A stretch of DNA of 64,000 nucleotides from Lentinus brumalis (Eukaryota; Basidiomycota; Agaricomycetes; Polyporales; Polyporaceae): NCBI GenBank assembly GCA_001792895.1, contig MARA01000010.1, positions 620,001-684,000 on the forward strand, in the 5' to 3' direction. How positions within the stretch are numbered: position 1 is the stretch's first letter; each line of letters opens with the position of its first letter. Positions 22,699 through 34,920 of the stretch are shown here, in pieces. The notes beneath the pieces were generated by a model. That model worked only from the letters and a program-made list of their open reading frames with translations. It had not been told where the DNA came from and searched no databases. The position numbers were made by a program, and so were the translations under genes.

Positions 22699-25600
22699 AT
22701 GGCGCGCAACGCTGCGTCCGAACCTAGCAGCAGCACAGGCTCGCTGGAGAAGACGGACGTTGAGAAAGCGGGTACGTCTTCGTATGTCGCCGCCGAGCAT
22801 CGTCATCGTCTGCTTATCTGTGTGTCCAGTGGTACCGAAGGTCGAAGACGTTGTCCCCGAGTTTATCGACCCAAATTACGACCCGGATGCTGAGGTTCTG
22901 GGTGCGTCTCTGTCTTTGAGGTGCATTTGACCGAGCAAGTGAGCTCACCGTGTTTGCAGAGGACGATTCCCCCTATCCGGAGGTGCGCTCTGCGGTCGCC
23001 AACACCGATGACCCCACCATGCCCGTATCCTCGTTGCGTACATGGGTAATCGGGCTCATCTGGGCGATCATCATCCCCGGCATGAATCAATTCTTCTTCT
23101 TCCGCTATCCAAGTGTCACAGTCGGTGGGGTATGTCGTAGGCATGCGGTGTCTCTGTAGCATTCGCACTATTGACCCACCCGTCGTCTTCAGATTGTCGC
23201 TCAGCTTCTCTCCCTCCCTGTCGGACGTGCGTGGGCCAAGTTCGTGCCGAACTACAAGATCTTTGGAGTCTCTCTCAACCCCGGTCCCTTCACCGTCAAA
23301 GAACATGTGCTCATCACCATCATGGCAAGCGTCGGGGCTGGGTCGGCGTATGCAGTAAGATTGACCCTCACTTGATTATTTACGTTCGCTTACGCTCTCA
23401 CAAAGACCGATATCGTCGCTGTCCAGAGAGTCTACTATAACCAGACCTACAACTTCGGCTGTAAGTTTTTTCGAGCCCATTCCTCTCATCACTCTCTAAT
23501 ACTACGATATCTGATTAGACCAGTGGATGGTCGTCATGAGTACACAGCTGGTGTGTATCTACACAACACTTGATGGGGACATTGAATGACCCGCCGATCC
23601 AGATTGGGTTCTCCATTGGCGGTATCGCACGCCGCTTCCTCGTCCAACCACCGTCAATGAGTTCGTCAACCAAGATTCGCTTTTCTATTGGCGTCTTGAC
23701 CTCATTATTCTCCAGTCTGGCCAACCAACCTTGTGACATGCGCGCTCTTCAACACCCTCCACTCGCAGCAATACGCTGGCATGGGTACCCGCGGCGGTAT
23801 CAGTCGCGAGCGATTCTTCTTCTATGGGTTCCTCGCATCGACTTGCTGGTACTTCTTCCCGGGTTACCTCTTCCAGGCCCTTTCCTTCTTCAACTGGGTG
23901 TGCTGGATTGCTCCGGATAACATCGTGGTCAACCAGTTGTTTGGTTACAGCAGCGGCTTGGTAAGTGCAAACTGATAACATAAGGCAGCACTTGGGCTGA
24001 TTGTGTCGCAGGGAATGTCGCTAATAACTTTCGACTGGGCACAAATCTCGTACATCGGCTCTCCTCTGGCAACTCCATGGTGGGCCGCGGCCAATATCGC
24101 GACTGGTCTCGTCGTGTTCTACTGTGAGTATATATCATGCATGCACGCGCCCCGCTGAACTCGTTCGATGCAGGGATTCTCGCCCCTATCCTATACTACA
24201 CGAACGTTTGGTACAGCGCATACATGCCGTACGTCCCTCAGCCGCTCAGATCCCTCCCGAATTGACTTCCTGACAATCCAACGGGTAGCATGTCATCGCG
24301 CACATCGTTTGATCGGTTTGGCCAGTCCTATAACGTGTCGATGATCCTCACCGAGAACGCGACCCTGGACGTCGCAAAGTACGAGGCGTACAGCCCGCTC
24401 TTCCTGTCGACGGTCTTTGCAGTCTCCTACGGACTCTCGTTCGCATCGATTACTTCGACCCTCACGCACACGTTCCTGTACTACCGCAAGCAGATCTGGA
24501 CGCAAGCGAGGCTCTCGATGAGCGAGCAACCCGACATTCATGCTCGCCTCATGGCGAAGTACCCACAGGTGCCGGAGTGGTGGTACGCGACGATCTTCCG
24601 TGAGTTGGCGACTTCATTTATGTGTACGAAAAGTGACTGATCGTAACGTCATAGTTACTATGTTCGTGTTCGGTATCGTGTCCATCGAGGTTTGGCACAC
24701 GCAGTTCCCTGTGTGGGCGTTTGTCCTTGCTCTCATCGTTGGTACGTCTTGGCCGAAGTGGTTTACACAGTCGGCAGGTACCGACCGTCTCCGCAGCATT
24801 TGTGTATACCATCCCCATCGGAATCATCCAGGCGATCACTAACCAACAGATTGGCCTCAAGTGAGCCTTTTACACCTCCGTGGTCGGCCATGATGCTGAC
24901 TTGGTATACAGCGTCATCACCGAATTGATCATTGGATATGCCCTCCCCGGGCGGCCTGTCGCTATGATGATGTTCAAAACCTGGGGCTATATCACTATGG
25001 CCCAGGCGCTCACGTTCACGGCCGACTTCAAGCTTGGCCACTACATGAAGATTCCACCGCGACCTATGTTCTGGTCTCAGGTTGTCGCGACCGTCGTTGC
25101 CGGCACCGTGCAGCTCGGCGTTCAAGCTTGGATGTTCACAAACATTCAGGATATCTGCTCTCCTGACCAGAAGGATGGATTCATTGTGAGTAGTGCCCAC
25201 TACTACGGTCCTTCGGTGCGCTGACTGTTCGCCAGTGCCCGTCCACTGAAGTCTTCGGGACGGCGTCCATCATCTGGGGCGTCATCGGGCCTGCGCGTCA
25301 GTTCTCGCACGGCCAGATCTACTAGTGAGTTGCGCCCGTCTATCTTGCCAGCGTTGCATACCAACGGCGCGTGTAGCGGCCTGTTGTTCTTCTTCCTCAT
25401 CGGTGCAATTTTGCCCATCTTCGGCTACCTCGTCATGCTCAGATGGCCAAACACATGGTTCAAATACGTCAACTTCCCCGTCATTCTGAGCGGTACCAGC
25501 CTCATCCCTCCAGCGACGGCTCTGAACTATGTGCCTTGGTCGATCGTCGCGTTCGTCTTCAACTACATCATTCGACGACGTCACTTCTCGTGGTGGACCA

Positions 25601-25926
25601 AGTACAACTGTGCGTTGACCTGTGTCGCCCTGACTGTTGCGCAATCGCTGAACCCGAGTCTTGCAGATGTCTTGTCCGCAGCTCTCGACTCTGGCGTCGC
25701 CATTGCCGCCATCCTGATATTCTTCTGCCTACAATATCCCGCCAAAGGCACCATCGGTGCTGATACCATCCAGACCTGGTGGGGTAACACCGTTCCGTGG
25801 AACAACGCTGACGGAGCTGGTGCTTCTATCAAGACTCTTGCTCCCGGCGAAGTGTTTGGGTGAGTCCAAATCGTAGATGCAACTCAGTGTAATACTGAAG
25901 CATGAAGTAGACCTACGACGTGGTGA
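22699..25926 (+). CDS. OPT-family oligopeptide transporter
   Basis: Eighteen exons give 767 residues: 22699..22771, 22830..22901, 22960..23129, 23193..23354, 23406..23460, 23519..23550, 23603..23660, 23716..23960, 24012..24123, 24174..24228, 24289..24599, 24655..24741, 24797..24860, 24912..25185, 25236..25324, 25377..25609, 25667..25859, 25908..25926. The OPT signature SLNPGPFTVKEHVLITIMA is present, followed by FDWAQI, VITELIIGYALPGRPVAMM and the late motif KIPPRPMFW. About 14 membrane helices are expected. The family imports small peptides (or in some branches siderophores or metal chelates) with protons across the plasma membrane. Its N-terminus is acidic and cytosolic. All introns are 48-63 bp. 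The last exon adds RPTTW; if the final intron were retained the protein would end at 25863 in PGEVFG. Confidence 0.93.
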
Positions 25927-26142
25927 CCATGAGGTTACTTATGCTCCACTTTTCCTTATTGATGATCTGCGGTGTACGGTAGACTCGTCGTATATTTAAT
26001 GGAGGCTGTTTCCTCAAGTTCGCACACGAGCGCCCAGTAAGCATGACTTCAAACATATCAGAACCTCGATATTAGTAGGTCCCTTATCGACGACTTGGTG
26101 TCGGATACTCATACTGGGGCTAATCGTACCTCGCTACTTCAC

Positions 26143-26816
26143 CTCTGCACTCACTGCGGATAACCACCTATAAGTGGCGAACAGCTCAAACGCTGTTCCG
26201 GGTGCTTCGCCGGCCCTGTCTTCTAGCGCACCTTGTCAGGCGGCAGACTAGACAACACACAGGTTGGTGCTCTAGTTCAGGCAGACTGAGACCACTCGCA
26301 AACTCTCGTCCAAATAAACTCTTGCTGATCATTTCTTTGCCAGAACGGCCTATCATGGCATCAGCCGGGACGGTGACTTCTACAAGAGTGTCATGGAACC
26401 CAGCGCACAGATGCTTGGCTACAAAGCAGCGTATGCGCTGTCCCGAGGAATGTCCGAATACCTGGAGGCCCACAACTGGACACTGGGCGCACTCATCAAG
26501 GCGTACACCTCGCTGCACTTCGGAGTATGGCAGTTCGCGGCGAGCTTCCCAGCGGGACAAGGTCCTATTACTGGAGCTTGTATCTCTTGGACCGGACAGG
26601 AACCCTGCCGAAGGTTTCCGCCTGGTCAGCGCGCATTGGAGGACAGTAGGAGAGTGGCTGACTCGGGAAGCGGACATCCCTTCGGACCTGCATCCTGAAG
26701 TATTCAAGGCGTTCGTACGGGCGAAAAAGGAGACGCACTCCCACTTCGCACTGGCCGCCCCTTTGTCGCATTCCAGAGCTCACTATAGGCACGTTAGATT
26801 TGTTCAGAAACGCTAG
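26143..26816 (+). pseudogene. MYND-finger pseudogene (copy 5)
   Basis: The finger half reads CTHCG then a TAA (26161-26163), goes on as CSGCFAGPVF, and meets a TAG (26224-26226) where the other copies have the YCS of the finger. After a degenerate intron, the second part starts at 26344 (TAYHGISRDGDFYKSVMEP) and reaches SEYLEAHNWTLGALIK. The frame then changes near 26520-26560, and the homologous LGPDRNPAEGFRLVSAHW and VGEWLT appear in another frame, ending at 26816. The two stops, the frame change and loss of the C-terminal third mark a dead copy. It lies just upstream of copy 2, the probable source of the duplication. Confidence 0.82.
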
Positions 26817-27337
26817 GAATCATTCCCTGATCCTCTGTACGAGAAATCGCCATCACGACTTCAGCACGTCCAGAACGCGTCCGTTCATCTCAGTGACCAT
26901 CCCAGATGCATTCCGGACGACGGTTCATGACATAGCATGGTTGCTATCGTCATGATTTCGTCGATCACTGCGCTGACATGATGGCATACTTGCTCACTTA
27001 CTCGTAGTAAGTATATATGTTGATTCTGAACGTCCTTCCGCCTGTGTCAGGCGATGGTGGCCGTCCATGCGAGGACAACCGCAACCAGAGAATCAACAAA
27101 TTCCGCAATTGTAGTACTTTCGCACCTGTGAGCTCTGACTTGAGATTCAGAAGCTTGAGACTTGGACGCCGGTGCCACTAAGTATCCATTCTCGGAAGCG
27201 CCCAAGTATCGTACAGGCTCGTACATTGACTCGTCGACATCACCCACCTATTTACTTCTAACCCGATACCACCACCGTGTCAGAGCTTGTCCAACCGTTG
27301 CCGCTACTTGCTTGAGATTCTACGCTACCTGGCTGGC
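26817..27337. other. Intergenic between MYND pseudogene and MYND copy 2
   Basis: About 520 bp. It should contain the promoter of the next gene; no gene is seen. Confidence 0.35.
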
Positions 27338-28695
27338 ATGTCTGAACCTGATTCCACCAATACTCCGGCAATCCTACGTCTCTGCGCGTACTGCGAATGC
27401 GAACCAGCCGAGGGCCCGAAGTTCAGACAATGCGCAGGTTGTTTTGCAGGGCCGATATATTGTAGTAGGGAGTGCCAGAAAGCACACTGGCCTATCCATC
27501 GGTAAGTCGTCCTTGAGCAGCTCTCCCCACGCACGGACGTTCCCCGAGCCCATGCTCGGCCTCGTTGAGGCCTGGTGAGACGAGTTGAAGAGGTATCGCC
27601 AATTCCCTCCGTTGTGAGATGTGCGGAGCGTCTGACTATGCGCGATGTTCACGCTGTTCACATTCGTTATCTCGCACGATGCGAACCGGTCGTCATACAC
27701 GTGAGCTCGGAAGGTTGACTGTTTGCTGACGGATTTTGAATGGGGCGATCATAGGCTGGCGTCGCATGGTCTGAGAAAAGACGTCGCGTTCTACAAGGAC
27801 GCCGTTGAGCCCTGTGCTCGTGCCATCGGCTTTCGATCCGCCAGCGCGCTCTCGAAGGCGTTGTCCGATTTCCTCGAGGCACACAACTGGGCGATCAAGA
27901 CTGCAGCCATGGCATTGCGGGTCGCTACGTATGGCTACTCGCACGACACCATGGGAGAGTGCGACTACAAGGAGGTCATCCGAGTCCATCTGGCGTATAA
28001 CGGACCGGGACGAAACCCCGCGCGGACGTTTCGCTGGCGCAGTATCGAGTGGACCGACATCGCCCAGTGGTTGTCCGACATGCAGATCTCGTACATGGAG
28101 GAGGACATCACCAGCATGTACGGAGAGGCGCGGAAAATGGCCTACAGGGAGTTCGGTCACGACGAGCACTACGTCTCCTCGTTCCCCATCGTCATCACCC
28201 TCCAGGACGTCCCGATCACCTTGTGGCAGATGAATCCACAGTACAGTCCTCGTCGATACATACCGCCTACGTTGGGATTCAACACGTCATGGGTTGAGGA
28301 TGAGCGGAGAGATCTCAAGCGTTTCTGCATGTCTTGTGTCAACAATGGCGTCTCCCTCCGCTACCTGGGAGAGGTACCTGGCAATGGGGTGGCCTTGCCC
28401 GGACGCTTCATACGCTCTCAACACCGTTGGGTCTGGGTACCCTACATCAATAACTGGAGCGAGACTCGTACGGGCGCCATACCACACCGCCCTTTGGCTA
28501 GAGTGCTAGGGGTGACGTATACTGGTAATTGGAATCCGGAGGAGATGATGCGCGCGTTCAACAACTATAGGACAGGCCCCACCGGTATGTTGGGAGTCGC
28601 CATGGTATGTGTTCTGTATTGGCTTGACCCGACAATCTATCGAATTTTTGCTCTTTCAGGACAACGGACCCGGCCGGCCAATGACTCTGATCTAG
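27338..28695 (+). CDS. MYND-finger protein, copy 2
   Basis: Exons 27338..27501, 27755..28604 and 28660..28695 give 349 residues. The finger runs CAYCECEP, CAGC, YCSRECQKAHWPIH and RLASH after the intron. The domain after the finger reads RKDVAFYKDAVEP, DFLEAHNWAIKTAAMAL, SFPIVITLQDVPITLW, CMSCVNNGVSLRYLG and GVALPGRFIRS, and ends in exon 3 with DNGPGRPMTLI. Intron 1 splits the same codon, in the same phase, as in the other copies but is 253 bp instead of 56-78 bp, so it may cont ain an old insertion. The alternative upstream start at 27287 would add 17 residues. Exon 3 is supported by the matching third exon of copy 4. Function unknown. Confidence 0.83.
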
Positions 28696-31064
28696 CCGCC
28701 ATGGACGTCCGAAGATCAGAAGGGAAGCTTCCGTTGATTGAGTGACTTGATTATACCCATGTTTGCCTGTGTAACTCATACTTATCGTCGTTCTGTCCGG
28801 TCGCAGTGGCCACTGTGAAATTTTGGAACTACATTGCTCACGTACGTCAGGTCGTCGGTGGCCGTCGAGTGTATGAGTACATAATCATGGAATGGACTGA
28901 AGCTGTGATACAGGAGAACGGCTGACTGTGACGTGTAAGGTCAGGAAGAGCATGGGAAGAGCTTTTGCCGCGTTTATCTCTTGCAAGTACATTCAAGGGG
29001 CTCTGCTTCCGACGCATGCAATGTAGCGAGTGTGCACACGCCTCAGACAATGAACGGTACGCCGGATTCGGCTTAGTACATATCGGTGAGCAGCGCCGTC
29101 CTCCCTTGCTAACATCGTGCCATCCGGAGATCCTCACTACCGCTGTCAGAGCACGGTCGCCCTCGAGGGAAAATTGGGCTAACGTTTCACGTAACACTTC
29201 ACTGCCATATTGCTCTGCCCTGGCCCGGGCGGTACTGACTAGATATTCGGTGCCGGCGCAAACTGCTAATGCCCGGGTTTTACAAGGTATACCCGTCGAT
29301 TTGGGTTCACGAGCCTCACCGCAGTTGCTGTGGTTCACACGTACAGTGCACAGGCTGTATGACCTGTCAGCGAAGCGATGTCAAACTCGGAGGAATATCC
29401 TGACGCATACCCGATGCGTCAGATCAATATCCATATTCTCGGTACCACCGGAAGGAGATGTAACCACAGCGGAAAAGCTGGTGAGTTCGCACGCGGATCA
29501 TCAACTGATTTTGGTGTGTCACGGCGGGTGGCTTCTATCCACCACGTCCAAGCCAGGTGCTACACACCGGCCGGTGAAACTATAGCCACCGCCAATTCGT
29601 TCAGGGGACATCGTCGTTTGCGATCTCTGCACAAGTCCTGAGCTTGCAGCCTGTTGGATGCTCTCGCAGCCCCGGCAAACAACCGATCTGCAAGAGCTGT
29701 CCTTCCCCGCCCTTCATGGACCAGTGGCTACATCGAGTCTTCCTTGATACTGCGTGGTTCGTCTCGATTTTTCCTCTGTTCGGAAACCCGCTGACAGGCT
29801 TGTTGGTGTCGACAGCCTGTCAACGCCCAGCATCGGCTGCGTCGGACTCGGGGAGACCTCCAGAGCCACTACCCGACGCCTCGAGGCGTGCAAGAACATG
29901 GAGCTCCGCGTCGTCACGGAGTCTGAAGACCGGGTGGTCACCTCCCGGTGGCCTCGAGGCAACCTTCCAAGTTGGGCGGATCACGATGTCAAGCAAATTC
30001 GTGATGCGTGCGGCGGCGGCGGCCACACGATACTGAACACAAAGCGGCGATTAAGCGTACGTAGTATCGCGCCGCCTCCATCTCGATTTCGCGATGCTCC
30101 TTCCGAATCCTAGATCGTTCGATTTTGTCGCGAATAGCAACAAGGTTGCCTCCGGGTAAGTATGTCCGCTAGTTTTCGCGAAGAAGAATTTCAAACTCAC
30201 GGACTGTGTGCCAGCGCAAGCTATCCTTCCGCAGACGTGTCCACCGCCAAGTGTACTGGTAGGACAGTGAAGCAACAGCGGAACAGGAAAGCATATACAT
30301 CGTCAGTATTGACACGTATGCGACTCTGACTCAACTCATACGTAGTCCCGTAGGTCTGGACGCACTCCTGGCGCCGAACAAAGAGCAGCACAACTTTGGC
30401 ATAAGCTATGTTCAGGGGTCTTTCAGCGGTTTGACATGGCCACAAGTTCTCGCACGTGTGGTAGACCGATTGACCGTCAGTACAGCTCCAATCCTACGTG
30501 AGACCCATCAGTATACCGGTCATCTTGACAACTTGCAGTTCCCATGCACTGGCACTGGCCACGCCCTCAGCAAGCACTGCCCCGTCTATTAAGCTTGAAG
30601 TCTCCTCAACAAGTATGCCACCAATGTGCGCCCGACATGATCGCTGCTTCGCGAAATGCTTGGACGGCAAGAACCGATCAAAATGCCGTGCAGTGCTCGG
30701 GCGGTTCATGGGAGAACACTGGACAGCGGTGCGCGCGATAGATTGCAGAGAGGAGGACAGCGGCGCGTACATTTACAACGATGACACGGGAATAGAATGA
30801 CAAGATGGCAGGCTACAGCTATGCAGTACAGGCGGAAGTTTGAGCGCGACAGCGTACGACTAGCTACTATTATACAACGCCAGGGAGGTGAACCAGGGAG
30901 ATGGAGACGGAGATGGGGGCGACAGGTCGACAGAGCAAACTGGATAGTAGAGACGGGAGACGGAGGAGGACGCTAGAGATAGAGAATATAGAACCCAGTG
31001 GATATACAACAGTGTCCGGATATAAACCAAGCCTAAGGGAGGCTATCGCCCGCGTAAAGGGCTA
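28696..31064. other. Intergenic, no gene recognised
   Basis: About 2.4 kb. I looked at 29378-29641, 29644-30036 and 30494-30800, where open frames overlap on both strands, but found no family motif or coherent splicing. Confidence 0.3.
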
Positions 31065-32623
31065 TCATTCATCACTCAGTTCGCCCTCTTCGCGCTCTTC
31101 CTTCGGCGGAGAAGTTGAAGTTGCAGGGGTGGGACGGTGTGTGGCGGCAGTCGGAGGGGGAGGGATGGCCGATGGGCGCGCTGGTGCCGCTATCGAAGCG
31201 GATATCGGGGATGGTGACTGCACGAGGGCGGGCGAAGCGCTCTTCATAGGAACATCCTGAAGTTCCGTCTCAAGCTGGACCACAGAGGGAGCAGGAAGTT
31301 TCAAGCTGGACGCGGGCTTGTGAGCTTCCGGAGGGCTAGCCTCCTTACCAGGAGCAGCAGCAACAGCTGGAACCGGAGTGACCTCATGCTCCTCCTCCTC
31401 GCGCCTCTCGATCCCGACGACGCCATTGACTTCGCCATCGTGAGGTTGCGCCTCGTCCTCGGGTTGAGCGCGCGCAGTGGCCTTTGCCTCGGCCGCAGCC
31501 TTAGCAGCAGCAGCGATAGAAACCGAGACCGAGGTGCCCGTACTCGCACTGCCGCTTGAGCTTCTGCGCTTCGCCGGGCGAGTCCGCGGTTTGCGAGCCC
31601 GAGAGGTGCGTTTCGGCGCCTGGGGTTCTTCTAGAGCTTCCTCGACTTCTCCGCTGTTCTCGGGAGCATCATCAACCAGGTCCGAAGCAACGACAGCCGG
31701 CCCGACGAGAGGCGACGGCGCGGCGGGGACAGAGTTGTTCGCCGCTGCACCTCTTGGGTTGCGCGTGCGCTTTGGCGGGGGAGGGAAGACGGAGTCATTG
31801 TCGTCTGCGTCTTTCCTCTTTCGTTTCGCACCGCCTCCGCGTCGTTTGCGCGGACTAGCATTACGCTCCTTAGATGACGGGTCGGGATTTGAGCCGTTGG
31901 GCGTGCCAGGCGACTGTGCGTCTTCCTCAACGGCATCGCGTGCCTTCGGGGGTCCACGGCGTGTGCGCGAGCCACCTTGAGTGTGATCACCTTCGGCTTG
32001 GTCGTCAGGGTCATCGACATTCAAGGAATCAGGCAATCCAAACTGGGAAGGCTTCAACTTCGGCAAGGCCTGCGCGAGAGGTCCAAGGGGATGATACAGC
32101 GGCAGAGGGGGCGGGTCGCGTCGAATAGCCACTCTGATGGGTTCACTAAATTGGACGGAAGACGACTGCGCCGAGTCTGTGGAACTGGAAGCCCGGCGCG
32201 GGGCAATCCGTGTGTAGGGAGCAATGCCTCGTTTCCGCGAAGTGGCTGCAAGAGACGCGGTCATTAAACGCGGTCCCACGTGACTAATTTGCATCATTAT
32301 GGGCGCTTACCGTTATGAGGTTCCCATTCTCCAGGCTGATCGGCAGAGGGGGACTTGAACACTTTAGCAGGCTTCCTGCGGCTGCCAGATGAAGTGAAGG
32401 ATAAGATACGAGGTATGTTGTTGGATGGTGGGGTGTGTGTGTGAGAAGAGGCTGAGGATTCGCCTGGGAACGCGGGTACAAGGATGGGGCGGCGAGAGCC
32501 TGCTATCGGGGCAATACGCTCGAATGGGTCCACCGTAGTCTACGTGAGCGCAGCGCAGAGGGAATTACGGAAAGGAGTTTAGGGATTAGGAAGCAGCGAT
32601 GCAAAGTATGTCCCACGTACCAT
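31065..32623 (-). CDS. Basic low-complexity protein, probably nuclear
   Basis: Exons 31065..32245, 32311..32539 and 32621..32623 give 470 residues. In this model exon 1 is just the ATG, cut off by a GTACGTGGG donor, and translation continues TTVDPFERIAPIAGSRRPIL. The middle is rich in Lys/Arg clusters (SPRKRRGGGAKRKRKD, RKPRTRPAKRRS) that look like nuclear localisation signals. Ala/Pro-rich stretches follow, and the end is acidic (EEREEGELSDE). I do not recognise an enzymatic domain. The composition suggests a chromatin- or RNA-associated protein, but this is inference. An alternative is that coding extends further upstream, because the frame before the ATG is open for a short way. Confidence 0.6.
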
Positions 32624-34394
32624 GACGCCACGGTTCCTACTCCAGTAGTTCCCCACAAGAGTACAACGTTGATTGAGGTTGGTCGTTCGCGTTTTGGGGA
32701 GTCCCAGAACAGGTATGCGCTATGGCTTGTCTACAATACTGAGGATGTGCCAACGGGAACAAAGGGTCTGGCGTTGCTGGCAGCCACAGTCTGTCAGTGC
32801 TACACTCTCGATGTCCAACGCGAGGCATGAACGTACCCGAACGAACTTATAAGTCGCGAAACACTGCAGGATTATGCACCGCGCAGGATTAAGAAGTGCC
32901 CAGGAGAGAGACAGTGTCTATCACGAAGACATGGCAGAACGAGAGGATGGACAGAGCAGACAAAAAGCGGCCCGTGTACCTCGGTCGGTGTTCTCAGAGC
33001 CACAGCCGACATACAATGCCAGCCACGTGGTTATCTAATCTAATGACGCACGGCCCACCCAGTCTCACGTTTGGTTCTGCACATATCCTCGAATTGCAGA
33101 GAGGCTCGGAACTGGTATACTGTGTTGCTACGCTACAATCCAACCAGGCTCCTGCCAAGTAGAAAGTGGCTTGGGATTGCAATGAGTTCTTGGCTGGCTC
33201 AGCGAGGACAGAGCCCCGGCTATCTAATCTACGTTCCGAGATCTGTCCTCGGATCGGCCCCGCGATCCCAGTCACAGCGGCCTCTGTCCTCGGATTGCAC
33301 TCTCCGTCTCCCTCGTACGCCGGACTGGTACCTCGTGGAACACTTACTAGATTTGCTGCGCGACTTGCTTTCCATGCAACACATCATGAACATGAGACAA
33401 CTCCAAGGCGCGCGCAGTCGCGCTCGACGGATTCGCCGGAGAGCCTTGTTTACGCAGTCGAACGGCGCAAACCGGGGCTCGGCGAGATGGGCTCCGTCTC
33501 TGGGTACGTTTCGGTCTGACAGAAGCCACATACACCCTTGTATCTTGAGTTATGAACGCCGGGAACGAGATCGACAGAGGACGCCATCTGGGAGCACGGC
33601 CCACTTGATGGCGTCGCCGATGCGATCGCAAGTTCAACTTGACTCCGCGTGCTGCTCTCACAAGTCACACAGGTTTGTCGTCCTCCATTTCGCCTCTTCA
33701 GACCGCGAGCCTCGAGGCTCCCGTCGCTTCGGACTTATTCGGTGGTCGTCATGGAAAGCAAATAGAGTAGCTCGCCACGCGCCCAAGGGATCGCTGCGCC
33801 GCAAGCCGGGGCGCAATGACGCATGTGCCACGACAGAGCTACGTGAGCCACGGAGTTAAGGTACGTGGAAAACGTTCACAGCTCTCGCACTCGCTGAACG
33901 AACAGCTGGGAGACATACTGAACATGACTCCTTCAAAAGCACGTGCCGAGGAGCGTTGATGTGCCCCGCCTCGCCGAGCGTCGAGTCAACGCAGACCTCC
34001 GGCGACGACCTGACTCATCCTAGGACCCTAGCCGCGGCGTACCGGGACGAGAGGACGACATACTAGTCTAAACGCCTCCGTAAACTCCAGTTCACAGGCG
34101 CGGACTTACTACGCACAGCAGTTCGCTGCGCGTCCGCTGATGTCACTGCGTACCTTCGGACAATGCATCCACATATATCGCATTCTTGTACGTTTCGTAC
34201 ATGTCTGCACCATATGTCGCGCTGACCCTCGACGCGCTTCCCGTGCGCCAGCTTCCTACGCTCTCCGGTGCGTCCTAGTATCCCGTCTCCGGGATCCGCG
34301 GTATCACTGAATAACAAGGCCTTTGGCTGTGCATATTACTGTGACTCACGGCTCTCTGCCTGTTCCTCGACCTCAGGACAAGTCAACCAGACAG
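32624..34394. other. Intergenic, no gene recognised
   Basis: About 1.8 kb between divergent genes. A long plus-strand frame at 33071-33859 is Arg/Ser-rich, has no domain and no supporting splice signals, so I do not call it. Confidence 0.3.
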
Positions 34395-34400
34395 TATAAA
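34395..34400 (+). promoter_or_regulatory. TATA box of the dsRNA-binding gene
   Basis: TATAAA in acagtataaagag lies 113 bp before the ATG at 34513, a usual spacing for fungal TATA promoters. Confidence 0.5.
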
Positions 34401-34512
34401 GAGTGTCACTGCTAGGTCCCAGAGCCGTCCCATCTTCCCTCATCCCACCACCACTGCAGTCAGCTCTTTGACCACCGATACCACTACAGTCGAGCACTTG
34501 ACGTCTACTCCA

Positions 34513-34874
34513 ATGGCAGAATCCTTCCGTACATCGTTTTACATTGCTCCGACATCGTTCCCTTACTGATGCGCTGTGTTTAGACTGGCGCATGCAGCTC
34601 AACAACTACCTTCAGGCGAACGGCGGTGCCCGCCTCTTGACCTGGGAGCTCTTCCAGTCAGGCCCACTACACCAACCATCCTGGACCGCGATAGCTTACA
34701 GTAAGTGTCATCCGCACTCTCTCCCCATGTGAAAGATGCTCACCAATACCTCCAGTACGCGGCGTCGAGTACGGTCGCGCCTTTGGTCCGAGCCAGAGCG
34801 CTGTCAAGGAAGAGGCTGCTCGCCAAACACTAGCAGCTCTCATAAGTGACCGTCGGGCCCGAGGATACGCATAA
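34513..34874 (+). CDS. Stand-alone dsRNA-binding motif protein
   Basis: Three exons (34513..34528, 34584..34700, 34756..34874), joined by two 55-bp introns, give only 83 residues. After MAESFHWR nearly the whole protein is one double-stranded RNA-binding motif: MQLNNYLQANGG (helix 1), TWELFQSGPLHQPSWTAIAY, the IRGVEYGRAFG strand, and SQSAVKEEAARQTLAALI (helix 2 with the KxxAA-type dsRNA-contact region). There is no nuclease, deaminase or kinase partner domain. It could act as an adaptor in RNA silencing, as a competitor for dsRNA, or as a regulator of other dsRNA-binding proteins; none of these can be chosen from sequence. An inverted repeat starts at its stop codon. A shorter form could begin at the ATG at 34592 in exon 2. 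Confidence 0.82.
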
Positions 34875-34920
34875 CGGGAGAAACGGGAAATGTCGTACCG
34901 TTTATCCCGTCCATCCCGTT
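34873..34920. repeat. Imperfect inverted repeat at the dsRBM gene end
   Basis: Arms 34873-34888 (aacgggagaaacggga) and 34905-34920 (tcccgtccatcccgtt) pair at 13 of 16 positions around a 16-base loop. The left arm overlaps the stop codon of the dsRNA-binding gene. It could form a hairpin in the 3' UTR. Confidence 0.5.

Noticed and set aside
33071..33859. 262-codon plus-strand open frame
   Set aside because: Arg/Ser-rich without domain, start context or intron pattern; likely chance.
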